Part shown: positions 8,385-17,597 of the stretch, piece after piece
How the letters are laid out: each line of letters begins with the position of its first letter
Numbering within the stretch: position 1 is the first letter of the stretch
Origin: Lachnospira sp. UBA2821
Lineage (GTDB): Bacteria; Bacillota; Clostridia; Lachnospirales; Lachnospiraceae
Assembly: GCA_002351535.1 (NCBI GenBank)
Contig: DEGR01000058.1
Location: forward strand, 1 to 55,252
Reading direction: 5' to 3'
DNA length: 55,252 bases
Program-made: the position numbers and the translations under genes
The notes under the pieces: generated by a model
Told to the model about the DNA's origin: nothing
Database searches by the model: none
What the model saw: the letters and a program-made list of their open reading frames with translations, nothing else

Positions 8385-8434
8385 GAAAGACCGCCTGCCA
8401 TACACCGGAAGATGTAGTAAACAAGCGGTCTTTC
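8385..8434. repeat. 10-bp inverted repeat in the parB leader
   Basis: GAAAGACCGC (8385-8394) is perfectly mirrored by GCGGTCTTTC (8425-8434) with 30 bases between. On the minus strand it is followed by TTTCCTATTTCTT. It could be a leader attenuator, an operator, or a centromere-like site for the partition proteins. Confidence 0.5.
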
Positions 8435-8534
8435 GACTAATTTTCTTATTTTGTTGTTGATGTTTATATTTCTGTAATTATCGAATTTGTGAACTGCATT
8501 TTATTGTGTCCACTCATACGAGTTCAAACCCGAC

Positions 8535-8570
8535 AGAGACTTTTACTTCGTGAAAAATCTCTTTTTTCTT
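8535..8570 (+). terminator. Weak hairpin with T run, plus-strand orientation
   Basis: GAGACTTTTAC and TGAAAAATCTC can fold around a TTCG-type loop, followed on the plus strand by TCTTTTTTCTT. No plus-strand gene precedes it, so its role is unclear; it may belong to the end of the inserted element. Confidence 0.3.
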
Positions 8571-8632
8571 GCCAATTCCAAGAGTCCGATTAAACTTAAA
8601 AATCCTCGCGAAGTGCGTAAATTCAAGTATTT

Positions 8633-10024
8633 CTACGAATTCACCCTTTGTAGACATGTGACGACTTCCACATGCACCGTATGTGGAAACATATCAACCG
8701 GCTGGACTTCTACTACCTTGTACCCATGTTTCTCAAGATAACCTGCATCTCTTGCTAATGTTGCCGAATCACAGCTTACATACACAACCTTTTTGGGTGT
8801 CATATTTACTATTGTATCGAGAAGTGTCATGTCGCAGCCCTTTCTTGGCGGGTCTACAACAATAACATCTGCCGTAGCCTTTATTCCATTTTTCTTTTGT
8901 TCATCATAATATGCAGGCAACACTTCTTCAGCCTTTCCAACAAAGAATTCTGCATTCTGTATATCATTTATAACAGCATTATCTCTGGCATTATCTATTG
9001 CCTGCGGTATTATCTCCACGCCTTTAACACTCTTTGCATTCTTCGCAAGGAATAAAGATATTGTTCCTATTCCGCAGTACAAATCCCACACCGTCTCATT
9101 TCCTGTGAGTCCGGCATACTTAAGAGCTGTACTGTATAATTTATTCGTTTGTGCAGGGTTAACCTGATAAAATGCAAGTGGGGATATTCTGAATTTTACA
9201 TCACCTATCATATCAGTAATATAGCCATCTCCATAGAGATTAATAACTTTTCTGCCAAGTATAACATTTCCTTTTTCTTTATTAATATTAAGGGAAATGC
9301 TTGTCATTCCCTGTATTTTAAGCAATTCTTCTGTCAACTGCACATGATGTGGCAGATTATCTGCATTGATTACTATGCATACCATTATCTGTCCTGTTGC
9401 AAAAGCTTTTCTTATAAGGATATGTCTTACAATTCCCTTACCCGTCTGCTCATTATAAGCCTTTATGCCATATTTCTGCATGTGCTGCTTTACAAGATAT
9501 ACCACATTCCTATTCTCATCTATCCCTATGTGGCATACATCCGATTCGATTATGGAATGTGTTCTTCCGGCGTAAAATCCTATCTTTATATTTCCATCTT
9601 TATCCTCACCAACAGGAAATTGTGCCTTATTTCTATAATTATATGGCTGTTCCATTCCGATTATCGGATTCATATGATAATTTTCAATCTTTCCAATACG
9701 CTTCAGATTATTTTCGACAAGGCGCTGTTTGAATTCAAGCTGTGCTTCATATGATAATGTCTGAATCTGGCAGCCGCCACATCTTGCCGCCTGTTCACAT
9801 ACAGGCTCCGTTCTGTCTTCAGATGGTGTTATAATCTCCTCGACTCTTGCATAACCATAATTTTTGTTCGCCTTTGTAATTCTTGCTTTAATAACATCTC
9901 CCGGAAGTGCATCCTTGACAAAAAGGGTATAGCCGTCTATCCGTCCTATACCCTCACCGTTGTTTCCGAGATTTTCTATATTTATTGTGTATATATCATT
10001 TTTCTTATAATTCATATCTCTCAT
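8633..10024 (-). CDS. rlmD: 23S rRNA (uracil-5-)-methyltransferase, RlmD/RumA family
   Basis: It uses S-adenosylmethionine to make 5-methyluridine in 23S rRNA; Firmicute members may modify two positions. Order of parts: TRAM domain (~5-62), iron-sulphur ligands C76, C82, C85 (CGGC) and C164, then the methyltransferase fold with WDLYCGIGT (313-321), VDPPRKGCD (390-398) and catalytic C418 in YVSCDSATLARD. At 463 residues it is full length. The ATG at 10024 follows AGGA closely; the ATG at 10015 is an alternative. It is the last gene of an operon with the exoribonuclease and the HtrA-like gene. The mobile element begins just past its stop, and the final residues could have been altered by integration. 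Confidence 0.92.
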   Translation of the reverse strand: MRDMNYKKNDIYTINIENLGNNGEGIGRIDGYTLFVKDALPGDVIKARITKANKNYGYARVEEIITPSEDRTEPVCEQAARCGGCQIQTLSYEAQLEFKQRLVENNLKRIGKIENYHMNPIIGMEQPYNYRNKAQFPVGEDKDGNIKIGFYAGRTHSIIESDVCHIGIDENRNVVYLVKQHMQKYGIKAYNEQTGKGIVRHILIRKAFATGQIMVCIVINADNLPHHVQLTEELLKIQGMTSISLNINKEKGNVILGRKVINLYGDGYITDMIGDVKFRISPLAFYQVNPAQTNKLYSTALKYAGLTGNETVWDLYCGIGTISLFLAKNAKSVKGVEIIPQAIDNARDNAVINDIQNAEFFVGKAEEVLPAYYDEQKKNGIKATADVIVVDPPRKGCDMTLLDTIVNMTPKKVVYVSCDSATLARDAGYLEKHGYKVVEVQPVDMFPHTVHVEVVTCLQRVNS

Positions 10025-10040
10025 TAAATCCTATGTTTTA

Positions 10041-10997
10041 CTACTGTTCAAATGTTGTTGTCTTCTTAATATTTGACTCAAAGAACCTGTTATATCCAAC
10101 CCATTGTGATTCTGTCTTAGCCGCTGAACTTAATATTTCTTTCATTGTCTCAAGTTTTGCATCTGCATTATCTGCAAGATTGAGTGCCATCGCTTCTGCA
10201 AGGGCAGGTTTCTTAGGCGAACCATACTCCAGTTCTCCATGATGTGCAAGAATACAATGCTTAAGCTCACTTGCCATCACATCCGGAAATCCCTGAATAA
10301 GATTAAATTTGTCTGATACCATCTCTGTTCCTATTATTATATGTCCCAGAAGCTGTCCGTCATCTGTGTAGTCATTAAGTGGAAATGATGCTAACTCTTT
10401 TGTTTTACCAATATCATGAAAAATTGCTGCTGTAATTAATAAATCTCTGTTAAGATTATCATAGCATTTAGCAAAATAATCACACATTTTTGTCACCGAT
10501 AACGTATGTTCAAGAAGACCGCCAACAAAGCTGTGATGAACACTTTTAGCCGCTGAATGTGCTTTAAATTTTTTAATAAACTCTTCATCTTCAAAGAAAA
10601 ACATTTTAAGAAGCTTATTAAGATACACATTATTCACACTATTAATCATTTCCTTTAATTCTTTATACATAGTGTCTATATCTTTAGTTGATACAGGAAG
10701 ATAATCTGCCGGGTCATATTCACCTTCGTTTACTTTTCTTATTCTCTTAATATTAAGCTGCAAAGCACCGTTGAAGCTTATTACATCCGCCATAACATCG
10801 ACGTAATCAAGGTTATCAAATTCATCTATCCCCTGAGAACCCGGGTCCCATATCTTTCCATCTATTGAACCCGTCTTATCCCTTAATATTACATTTTCAT
10901 AAGGCTTTCCATTCTTAGTTACGGCTGCCGTTCTCTGCTTGCACAGATAAATATTTGATACTCTCTCTCCCTCATGTAATGTCTCAATATACTTCAT
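10041..10997 (-). CDS. yhaM: 3'-5' exoribonuclease, YhaM family
   Basis: YhaM proteins degrade single-stranded RNA (and DNA) from the 3' end in the cytoplasm. The 318-residue protein has an N-terminal OB-fold (~10-90; GKIWDPGSQGIDEF) and a C-terminal HD domain (~150-300) with HHSFVGGLLEHT, FHDIGKTKE and ILAHHGELE, the metal-binding His/Asp set. The length matches the family. It lies 30 bases after the HtrA-like gene and 16 bases before rlmD. Confidence 0.9.
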   Translation of the reverse strand: MKYIETLHEGERVSNIYLCKQRTAAVTKNGKPYENVILRDKTGSIDGKIWDPGSQGIDEFDNLDYVDVMADVISFNGALQLNIKRIRKVNEGEYDPADYLPVSTKDIDTMYKELKEMINSVNNVYLNKLLKMFFFEDEEFIKKFKAHSAAKSVHHSFVGGLLEHTLSVTKMCDYFAKCYDNLNRDLLITAAIFHDIGKTKELASFPLNDYTDDGQLLGHIIIGTEMVSDKFNLIQGFPDVMASELKHCILAHHGELEYGSPKKPALAEAMALNLADNADAKLETMKEILSSAAKTESQWVGYNRFFESNIKKTTTFEQ

Positions 10998-11027
10998 TTT
11001 CTATTAACCATGCCTTTCTTTTCGTCA

Positions 11028-12323
11028 TCAACTATTCTTCATTTTTATTCTATATTTTATTTCTTTATATTCATTTTTTCCACTTCGCATTATAACCATG
11101 TTAATGTATTCATCTGTGTAATATTTATCAAATGCATTTTTTAAATCCCTCAAATTCTTAATACTCTCATCATTTACTGACACTATAATATCACCCGATA
11201 AAATACCTGCTCTGTATGCCGGAGAGTCGGTTTCACAGCTCTTCACATAAACACCGTACGGCATATTTCTGTCAGCCTGGCTTTTCACATCATCAGTTAT
11301 ATCCGCACCGTTTATTCCAACATACATAGCATCCATTCCATTGCATATATTTTGCACTCTTGTTTTAATCTCACATATCGGCATGGCAGTTATAATACCT
11401 GATGTTTTCTCATCCTGCATATTCTGCAATATAACAGCCTCAAGATTGCCTTTGTCATTAAACATAAAACCATTAACTGTATCATTATACTTTATATCCG
11501 TAAGATAATTATAGTACATTCCGTCAGTCCTGCTGACAGGCTGCGCTATTGATTTTATCTCACCATTGAGTACAATTCTCTTATCTCCATAAGGTGTACC
11601 TATAATGTATGCCATGTCATGTTTTTCAAGTTTATTTCTCGAATCAACAACCGGAATTGTTATGCTATTCTGAACTTCCTCCGGAATATTGCTGCCATCA
11701 ACTGTGAGGGCAACTATTCCGGTAATATCATCTTTCTTAAGAATTGTTGCATCGTATTCTTTATCATCACTTAAAGTAATTGTAATCTTGTCATCATCTT
11801 TAATGTTATTGCCATCAGCAATAAATATCAATACCTTATATGACGCAAACACGCATACTGCTGATTCGTATTTCTTTCTTATATTCGTCCATCTGCCATT
11901 AGTAGCAATTGCTGTAACTTTCACAACAGAACTTTTTGCTATGTCTATTCCATCCGTAGCAGCATTAACATTTTCTTCTGTAGTTATCTCTTCCTGTGAT
12001 TTATTATCAGATGCATCAGAAGTTTCTTCTTTCCTGACACCGGATTCATCTTCTGATTTACCATCATCCGAAGTTTCTTTATAAGCAGTTGTTGTGGTAT
12101 TCTCCAAAATATTTTTATATTGTTCTTTGGTTTCTGCATAACTCAAAAGACCCGGGATATAGTCTGAAATACAAACACTTACAACCATTCCTATAATAGC
12201 TACGCCAATCATTGTAATCATAATAATCTTTAAAAGCCATCTCATTCCTTTTCTTTTACTGTCACCTATTATCTCATGTATGTATTTAAATTCTTTCTTT
12301 TCCCCTTTGTCTTTTTCCTTCAC
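11028..12323 (-). CDS. Membrane-anchored HtrA-like protein, apparent pseudoprotease
   Basis: The 431-residue protein has a cytoplasmic N-terminus, one membrane segment (~29-51), an acidic Ser/Thr-rich stalk (~70-125), a trypsin-like domain (~128-325) and a PDZ domain (~333-428; SPAYRAGILSGDIIVSVN). KITITLSDDKEYDATILKKDD lines up with the conserved HtrA block, but the three catalytic positions are changed: the TNxHVV histidine region reads IADGNNI (169-174), the TDLAVL aspartate is G202 in TGIVAL, and GNSGGP is replaced by NDTVNGFMF (280-288). A GTG start is supported by GGAGGTGG 6 bases upstream. It probably binds peptides rather than cutting them. Confidence 0.8.
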   Translation of the reverse strand: MKEKDKGEKKEFKYIHEIIGDSKRKGMRWLLKIIMITMIGVAIIGMVVSVCISDYIPGLLSYAETKEQYKNILENTTTTAYKETSDDGKSEDESGVRKEETSDASDNKSQEEITTEENVNAATDGIDIAKSSVVKVTAIATNGRWTNIRKKYESAVCVFASYKVLIFIADGNNIKDDDKITITLSDDKEYDATILKKDDITGIVALTVDGSNIPEEVQNSITIPVVDSRNKLEKHDMAYIIGTPYGDKRIVLNGEIKSIAQPVSRTDGMYYNYLTDIKYNDTVNGFMFNDKGNLEAVILQNMQDEKTSGIITAMPICEIKTRVQNICNGMDAMYVGINGADITDDVKSQADRNMPYGVYVKSCETDSPAYRAGILSGDIIVSVNDESIKNLRDLKNAFDKYYTDEYINMVIMRSGKNEYKEIKYRIKMKNS

Positions 12324-12436
12324 AGATTTCCACCTCCATTCACCTGAAATGTACTTTCGAACCTTATTTTATTAATCAATCACTCATTGATATATTTGAT
12401 ATTATAATGTAAAATACTTTTAAAAGCAAATATAGT
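12324..12436. promoter_or_regulatory. Divergent promoter region (HtrA-like / mutS2)
   Basis: The 113 AT-rich bases separate two divergent genes. A perfect TATAAT (12403-12408) points toward mutS2 and lies 29 bases before its first ATG; no good -35 is visible at 17 bases. The minus-strand promoter was not resolved. Confidence 0.4.
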
Positions 12437-14839
12437 ATGAAAGTGATGGGGAATAACGTGAATTCTATTAATTCTAAAGCATTAAATACACTTGAATATA
12501 ATAAAGTTATAAATCTACTTAAAGAATATGCAGCTTCAGATATGGCTAAAACCATGTGTATGGAACTTAAGCCTATGACCGACATTAATTCTATTGAAGC
12601 TGCCCAGCAGGAAACTACGGATGCATTAAGACGTGTTTTCAAAAAAGGCTCTGTATCATTTTCCGGAATACATGATATCCGTGATTCAATAAAAAGATTA
12701 AACGTCGGCAGTGTTCTCGGAATAAGTGAATTACTCAAAGTAAGTTCGCTTCTCAATGTAACATTAAGAATCAGAAACTGGGGACGTTCTGATGACGAGA
12801 GTATATCTGATACACTTACGGAAATGTTCATGCAGCTTGAACCTCTTTCACCCCTTAATAATGAGATTAAGAAATGTATTGTGTCAGAAGAAGAGATAAG
12901 TGATGATGCAAGTCCCGAACTTAAACAGATACGAAGACAGATACGAATTGCCAATGATCAGATTCATTCTCATCTGACATCCATGATTAATTCATCAACT
13001 ACAAGAACTTATCTTCAGGAAAATGTCATAACTATGAGAAATGGCCGCTACTGTATTCCCGTAAAACAGGAATACCGCAATCAGATTCCCGGCATGATAC
13101 ACGACCAGTCTTCAACCGGTTCAACTTTATTTATTGAACCTATGTCTATCGTAAAACTTAATAATGACATTAAAGAACTTCACATTAAAGAGCAGGAAGC
13201 TATCGAGAAGATTATAGCAGTGCTGAGCAGTATGTGTGCAGAACATTCAACTGAAATTGATAATAATATATCTCTGCTTGTACAGCTTGATTTCATATTT
13301 GCAAAAGCAATGCTTTCTAAAGAATTAAAATGTTCTGAACCACACTTTAACACCGACAGAATAATTAACCTTAAAGAAGCAAGACATCCCCTTCTTGATG
13401 CCGATAAAGTTGTTCCTGTAAACATACGTCTTGGTGAAGAATTCAATCTTCTGATTGTCACCGGACCTAATACCGGTGGTAAAACTGTATCTATGAAAAC
13501 AGTCGGCCTACTTCAGCTTATGGGACAGGCCGGCCTTCACATTCCCGCTATGGATAATTCGAAGCTCGGAATATTTGATGATGTATTTGCAGATATTGGT
13601 GATGAACAGAGTATCGAGCAGAGTCTCAGTACATTCTCATCACATATGACAACAATCGTTGATATATTAAAACATGCCGACATGAACTCTTTAGTTTTAT
13701 TTGATGAACTTGGTGCAGGAACTGACCCTACAGAAGGTGCAGCACTTGCAATATCAATATTATCTTTTCTTCATAACATGAATGTACGCACCATGGCAAC
13801 TACCCACTACAGTGAGCTTAAAATATTTGCCCTGTCAACTAAAGGTGTTGAAAATGCCTGTTGTGAGTTCAATGTAGAAACATTAAGACCAACTTACAAG
13901 CTTCTTATAGGTATTCCGGGTAAAAGTAATGCATTTGCCATTTCCGGCAAACTTGGTCTGCCTGACTATATCATTGAAGATGCTAAAAATAGAATTGATA
14001 AAAATGATGTTGCCTTTGAAGACGTTATAACTGACCTTGAAAACAGTAAGCTTATTATTGAAAATGAAAGAACTGAAATCGAACAATATAAGAAAGAGAT
14101 TGAACAGCTTAAGAATGAACTTGAGAAAAAACATGAACGTCTTGATGTTAACCGTGAAAATATACTTCGTAATGCTAATGAAGAGGCTGCCTCAATTTTA
14201 CAGGAAGCAAAATCTTTTGCAGATGAACAGATACGACAGATTAATAAAATGTCCAAACAGGGTTCTGTCAAAGAAATGGAAAAATCACGTAAGAAACTTC
14301 GTGAGAAGCTTGATAATTCACAGAGCAAGCTTAATCTCAAGTCTGTTAAAAAATCAGGCAAAAAATATTCGCCTAAGGACTTCACACTTGGAACAATGGT
14401 AAAAGTATTAAGCATGAATGCCAAAGGTACAGTAAGTTCCCTGCCTAATGCCAAAGGTGATTTGTTTGTGCAGATGGGTATTCTTCGTTCCCAGGTGAAT
14501 ATTAATGACCTTGAGATAATCGAGGAGACCTCAAATACACCTAAAAAACTTCAACACACTAACAGTGGCAGTATAAAGATGTCTAAATCCGCAAACATCT
14601 CAACAGAGATTAATCTTCTCGGTATGACTGTTGACGAAGCAATTGCCCACCTCGACAAATACCTTGACGATGCATATCTTTCACATTTAAGTTCTGTAAG
14701 AATCGTACATGGAAAAGGTACCGGTGCTCTGCGAAACGGTGTACACAAATATTTAAAACGCTGTAAACATGTTTCTTCATTCCGGCTTGGAACATTCGGA
14801 GAGGGAGACTCAGGTGTAACAATTGTAGAATTCAAATAA
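12437..14839 (+). CDS. mutS2: MutS2 (endonuclease / ribosome-rescue ATPase)
   Basis: MutS2 is a homodimeric ATPase with a C-terminal Smr nuclease domain, linked to suppressing recombination and to splitting collided ribosomes. Visible: the MutS core, Walker A GPNTGGKTVS (~342-351), Walker B LVLFDELGAGTDPTEGAA (~421-438), a long coiled coil (~525-640), the KOW-like region, and the Smr domain (~725-800) with LLGMTVDEA, HGKGTGALR and GDSGVTIV. At 800 residues the length is normal. The start is uncertain: homologues begin close to KALNTLEYNKV, so the GTG at 12461 is also possible. It lies 22 bases before the response regulator. Confidence 0.93.
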   Translation: MKVMGNNVNSINSKALNTLEYNKVINLLKEYAASDMAKTMCMELKPMTDINSIEAAQQETTDALRRVFKKGSVSFSGIHDIRDSIKRLNVGSVLGISELLKVSSLLNVTLRIRNWGRSDDESISDTLTEMFMQLEPLSPLNNEIKKCIVSEEEISDDASPELKQIRRQIRIANDQIHSHLTSMINSSTTRTYLQENVITMRNGRYCIPVKQEYRNQIPGMIHDQSSTGSTLFIEPMSIVKLNNDIKELHIKEQEAIEKIIAVLSSMCAEHSTEIDNNISLLVQLDFIFAKAMLSKELKCSEPHFNTDRIINLKEARHPLLDADKVVPVNIRLGEEFNLLIVTGPNTGGKTVSMKTVGLLQLMGQAGLHIPAMDNSKLGIFDDVFADIGDEQSIEQSLSTFSSHMTTIVDILKHADMNSLVLFDELGAGTDPTEGAALAISILSFLHNMNVRTMATTHYSELKIFALSTKGVENACCEFNVETLRPTYKLLIGIPGKSNAFAISGKLGLPDYIIEDAKNRIDKNDVAFEDVITDLENSKLIIENERTEIEQYKKEIEQLKNELEKKHERLDVNRENILRNANEEAASILQEAKSFADEQIRQINKMSKQGSVKEMEKSRKKLREKLDNSQSKLNLKSVKKSGKKYSPKDFTLGTMVKVLSMNAKGTVSSLPNAKGDLFVQMGILRSQVNINDLEIIEETSNTPKKLQHTNSGSIKMSKSANISTEINLLGMTVDEAIAHLDKYLDDAYLSHLSSVRIVHGKGTGALRNGVHKYLKRCKHVSSFRLGTFGEGDSGVTIVEFK

Positions 14840-14861
14840 ATTATTATGAGGAGAAATATAT

Positions 14862-15581
14862 ATGCTTAATAAACACAAAATACTAATAGTTGATGATGAC
14901 GAAAATATTGCCGAGCTTATATCTTTGTATCTTACAAAAGAATGCTTTGAAACCAAAGTTGTATATAACGGAGAAAGCGCCTTGACAGAATTTAAAACAT
15001 TTGCACCCGACCTCATTCTGTTAGATATAATGCTTCCCGAAATCGACGGCTATGATGTTCTAAGGGAAATCAGAAAAGAGTCAAAAGTTCCTATCATAAT
15101 GCTTTCAGCAAAAGGTGAAGTGTTCGATAAGGTACTCGGACTTGAACTTGGAGCTGACGATTATATTATCAAGCCATTTGACTCAAAAGAAATGGTCGCA
15201 AGAGTTAAGGCCGTACTCAGAAGATACAAGAATGATTCAGACAATTCACAGACGGTAGTCTCTCCTACAACAGTTGAATATCCTGACCTGTTAATTAACC
15301 AGTCGGATTATACAGTAACATATAAAGGTCAGGTAGTTGATATGCCACCAAAAGAATTCGAGTTACTGTTCTTTCTCGCATCTTCACCAAATCAGGTATT
15401 TACAAGAGAACAGCTGCTTAACAACATATGGGGATACGAGTATGCCGGAGACACGAGAACTGTAGACGTCCATATCAAACGTTTACGTGAAAAGCTTTAT
15501 GACACTGATTTCTGGGCTATCTCAACAGTCTGGGGAATAGGATACAAATTTGTCACAAGAAAGCCGGTTGATAATTCATGA
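14862..15581 (+). CDS. OmpR/PhoB-family response regulator
   Basis: A 239-residue two-domain regulator. The receiver (1-120) has the acidic pocket D11-D13, phospho-acceptor D55 in LILLDIMLPE, S82 and K104 in DDYIIKPF. The winged-helix DNA-binding domain (~140-235) ends with VDVHIKRLREKL and WGIGYKF, as in OmpR/PhoB proteins. GAGGAG lies upstream of the ATG. It overlaps the kinase gene by the bases ATGA, so the pair is co-translated. The signal and targets are unknown. Confidence 0.93.
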   Translation: MLNKHKILIVDDDENIAELISLYLTKECFETKVVYNGESALTEFKTFAPDLILLDIMLPEIDGYDVLREIRKESKVPIIMLSAKGEVFDKVLGLELGADDYIIKPFDSKEMVARVKAVLRRYKNDSDNSQTVVSPTTVEYPDLLINQSDYTVTYKGQVVDMPPKEFELLFFLASSPNQVFTREQLLNNIWGYEYAGDTRTVDVHIKRLREKLYDTDFWAISTVWGIGYKFVTRKPVDNS

Positions 15582-16987
15582 GAAAAACCTTATACTACAC
15601 GTTTATTCTTGCGTATGTCCTTGTCTTTATATGTACATTTCTCATAATTGATTTGTGGACTTCAGATAAAGACAACAAAACATTATGTAAACAAAAAGCG
15701 AGAGATTTATACGACACCGCAAACGTTATAAGCGATGCCTATATTAAGGATAATTTTTATACTTTAAAAAATGATTCAGATTTGCAGGGCAGAATACTGG
15801 CACAATCCCGTGCAACAGATGCAGATTTTCAGTTAATAGATTACACCGGAAATGTAATCTACAGAACCGACAATCATTCTGAATCACCTCTTCACGTTTT
15901 TGATATTACCGACTTCGGTAACAGCTATTATACCATAGGTAAATTCTATGACATGTATGATACAGATATGCTCACTGTCGTTGTTCCGATAACAAATGAT
16001 TTCAGTGTGGACGGTTATCTGTTTATGCACTATGACATCAGCAACTTAAGTGATGTGCATCTTGATATAATGAATACAACCTATATAACATTTTTCCTTA
16101 TGTTCCTGCTCACACTTATTATTCTTTTTGTATTTACATCAACTGTATTCATACCTCTCAAGAAAATAAGTGCTGCTGCCAGAGAATATGCAAAAGGAAA
16201 CTTTACTTATGAAGGTCTTGAACATTTTACAGAGGATACTGAAATCGGACGACTTGGTGTATCACTCAACTTTATGGCCCATGAACTTGATACGATGAAA
16301 ACCGATGAGAAGAAATTCATTGCTAATATTTCACATGACTTCCGTTCACCGCTTACATCCATCAAAGGTTACATCGAAGCTATGAAAGATGGCACAATTC
16401 CTCCTCAGATGCAGAATAAATATCTTGATATCGTTTTATTTGAAACTGACCGTCTTACAAAACTTACTGAAAACCTTCTCACACTTAACAGATGGGACGA
16501 CCGTGGGAACCATCTTAACCGTACTAACTTTAACATTTATCCGTTAATCCGGCAGAATCTTGCCTCTCTTGAAGGAAAATGTGCAAAGAAAAATATTAAC
16601 TTTATGCTTAAAACTGAAAGCAAATATTACATGGTATATGCTGATAAAGATAAAATCAGTCAGGTTATATACAATCTGACCGACAACGCTTTAAAGTTTA
16701 GTCATAATAATTCAGCAATAACAGTTTCACTTTCTTCAAAAGGCGAGAAGGTATTTGTATCGGTCAAAGACAATGGTATTGGAATTCCAAAAGATTTACA
16801 GAACAAAATCTGGGACAGATTCTACAAAACTGATTTGTCAAGAGGTAAATATAAGACAGGTAGCGGACTCGGACTCGCTATCGCAAAAGAGATTATTCAG
16901 GCACATGACGAAAATATCAACGTTATAAGTACCGAAGGCGTTGGAACTGAATTTATATTCACATTACAAAAGAGCAAGGGAATGTAA
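15578..16987 (+). CDS. Membrane sensor histidine kinase
   Basis: A 469-residue classical kinase: membrane segment ~8-27, an extracytoplasmic sensor of about 140 residues (~30-167), a second membrane segment ~168-193, HAMP (~190-243), dimerisation domain with phospho-acceptor H253 in FIANISHDFRSPLTSIKGY, and the ATPase domain with N box (NLTDNALKFS), G1 (VKDNGIGIP) and G2 (GSGLGLAIAKEI). It partners the upstream regulator through the ATGA overlap. The sensor domain gives no hint of its ligand. Confidence 0.92.
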   Translation: MRKTLYYTFILAYVLVFICTFLIIDLWTSDKDNKTLCKQKARDLYDTANVISDAYIKDNFYTLKNDSDLQGRILAQSRATDADFQLIDYTGNVIYRTDNHSESPLHVFDITDFGNSYYTIGKFYDMYDTDMLTVVVPITNDFSVDGYLFMHYDISNLSDVHLDIMNTTYITFFLMFLLTLIILFVFTSTVFIPLKKISAAAREYAKGNFTYEGLEHFTEDTEIGRLGVSLNFMAHELDTMKTDEKKFIANISHDFRSPLTSIKGYIEAMKDGTIPPQMQNKYLDIVLFETDRLTKLTENLLTLNRWDDRGNHLNRTNFNIYPLIRQNLASLEGKCAKKNINFMLKTESKYYMVYADKDKISQVIYNLTDNALKFSHNNSAITVSLSSKGEKVFVSVKDNGIGIPKDLQNKIWDRFYKTDLSRGKYKTGSGLGLAIAKEIIQAHDENINVISTEGVGTEFIFTLQKSKGM

Positions 16988-17013
16988 TTACTGCATTCCG
17001 CTTGCTCTTTCAT
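16972..17013 (+). terminator. Terminator of the two-component operon
   Basis: GAGCAAGGGAATG (16972-16984) pairs with CATTCCGCTTGCTC (16994-17007) with one bulge, and TTTC follows. The left arm contains the end of the kinase gene. A minus-strand gene ends 22 bases further on, so it may serve both directions. Confidence 0.65.
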
Positions 17014-17034
17014 TATATCTCCGTTAACAACTGT

Positions 17035-17529
17035 TTATTTCCACTCATAATTTCTCAGATGTCCCTCTAACTGCATTCCTGCAAAATTATTCTGTCTGAG
17101 AGCCTCATATAATACTATTGCAACTGAATTCGATAAATTGAGTGACCTTATCTCGGGATTCATAGGAATTCTTATCGCCGTCTCCTGATTATCCACAAGT
17201 ATCTCTTCAGGAATTCCTCCACTTTCCTTTCCAAACATAATATAACAATCCGGTTCATATTTAACATCTGAATATACGTTTGGTCCCTTTGTCGTTGCCA
17301 TGTATATCTTTGCTCCGGGATTTCTATTCAGAAAATCTTCATAGTCATCATATACAGTCACATCAAGATGTTCCCAATAATCCATTCCGGCCCTTTTTAA
17401 AGCTTTCTCATTAAGGCTGAATCCAAGCGGTTCTATAAGGTGCAATCTGGTTCCGGTTGCCACACAGGTTCTTCCTATATTACCTGTATTCTGTGGTATC
17501 TCAGGCTCATGCAATACAATATTTAACAT
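17035..17529 (-). CDS. trmL: tRNA (cytidine/uridine-34 2'-O)-methyltransferase
   Basis: TrmL is a small SPOUT enzyme that methylates the wobble-base ribose of certain leucine tRNAs with S-adenosylmethionine. The 164-residue length fits. Visible family motifs: LHEPEIPQNTGNIGRTC (N-terminal), YIMFGKESGGIP (~97-108) and the C-terminal knot IRSLNLSNSVAIVLYEALRQ. It is the last gene of a minus-strand run beginning with the VanW gene. Confidence 0.92.
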   Translation of the reverse strand: MLNIVLHEPEIPQNTGNIGRTCVATGTRLHLIEPLGFSLNEKALKRAGMDYWEHLDVTVYDDYEDFLNRNPGAKIYMATTKGPNVYSDVKYEPDCYIMFGKESGGIPEEILVDNQETAIRIPMNPEIRSLNLSNSVAIVLYEALRQNNFAGMQLEGHLRNYEWK

Positions 17530-17561
17530 GTAATCATTTCCTTTCCTTTACAAATACAAAC

Positions 17562-17583
17562 CTGTCATTGCAATAAATGACAG
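17562..17583 (-). terminator. Hairpin between aminotransferase and trmL
   Basis: CTGTCATT (17562-17569) pairs with AATGACAG (17576-17583), an 8-bp perfect stem with a 6-base loop; the minus strand then reads GTTTGTATTTG. It may partly end transcription after the aminotransferase gene. Confidence 0.45.
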
Positions 17584-17597
17584 ACTTGAATCCGATA

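Larger units (their letters stand above)
8323..8632. other. Intergenic: parB leader and probable element-chromosome junction
   Basis: This 310-base gap has no gene. Its left half holds the leader of the parB operon, with a 10-bp perfect inverted repeat and an SD-pairing repeat. Its right half is AT-rich and lies directly after the rlmD stop. Everything to the left is plasmid/ICE-like and everything to the right is housekeeping, so an attachment site is expected here or in the last codons of rlmD. The duplicate copy would lie outside the window. Confidence 0.5.

Noticed and set aside
8519..8545. GTTCAAACCC motif like a tRNA T-loop
   Set aside because: No acceptor, anticodon or D arms can be formed around it; not a tRNA, nor an obvious fragment of one.
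1640..10053. 15-base direct match TACTACTGTTCAAAT at 1640-1654 and 10039-10053, possible att sites
   Set aside because: A 15-base match is expected by chance in an AT-rich 55-kb window, and it would place rlmD inside the mobile element, against the operon spacing with yhaM.
12376..12954. 192-residue minus-strand frame
   Set aside because: Antisense to the mutS2 N-terminus with no supporting motif.
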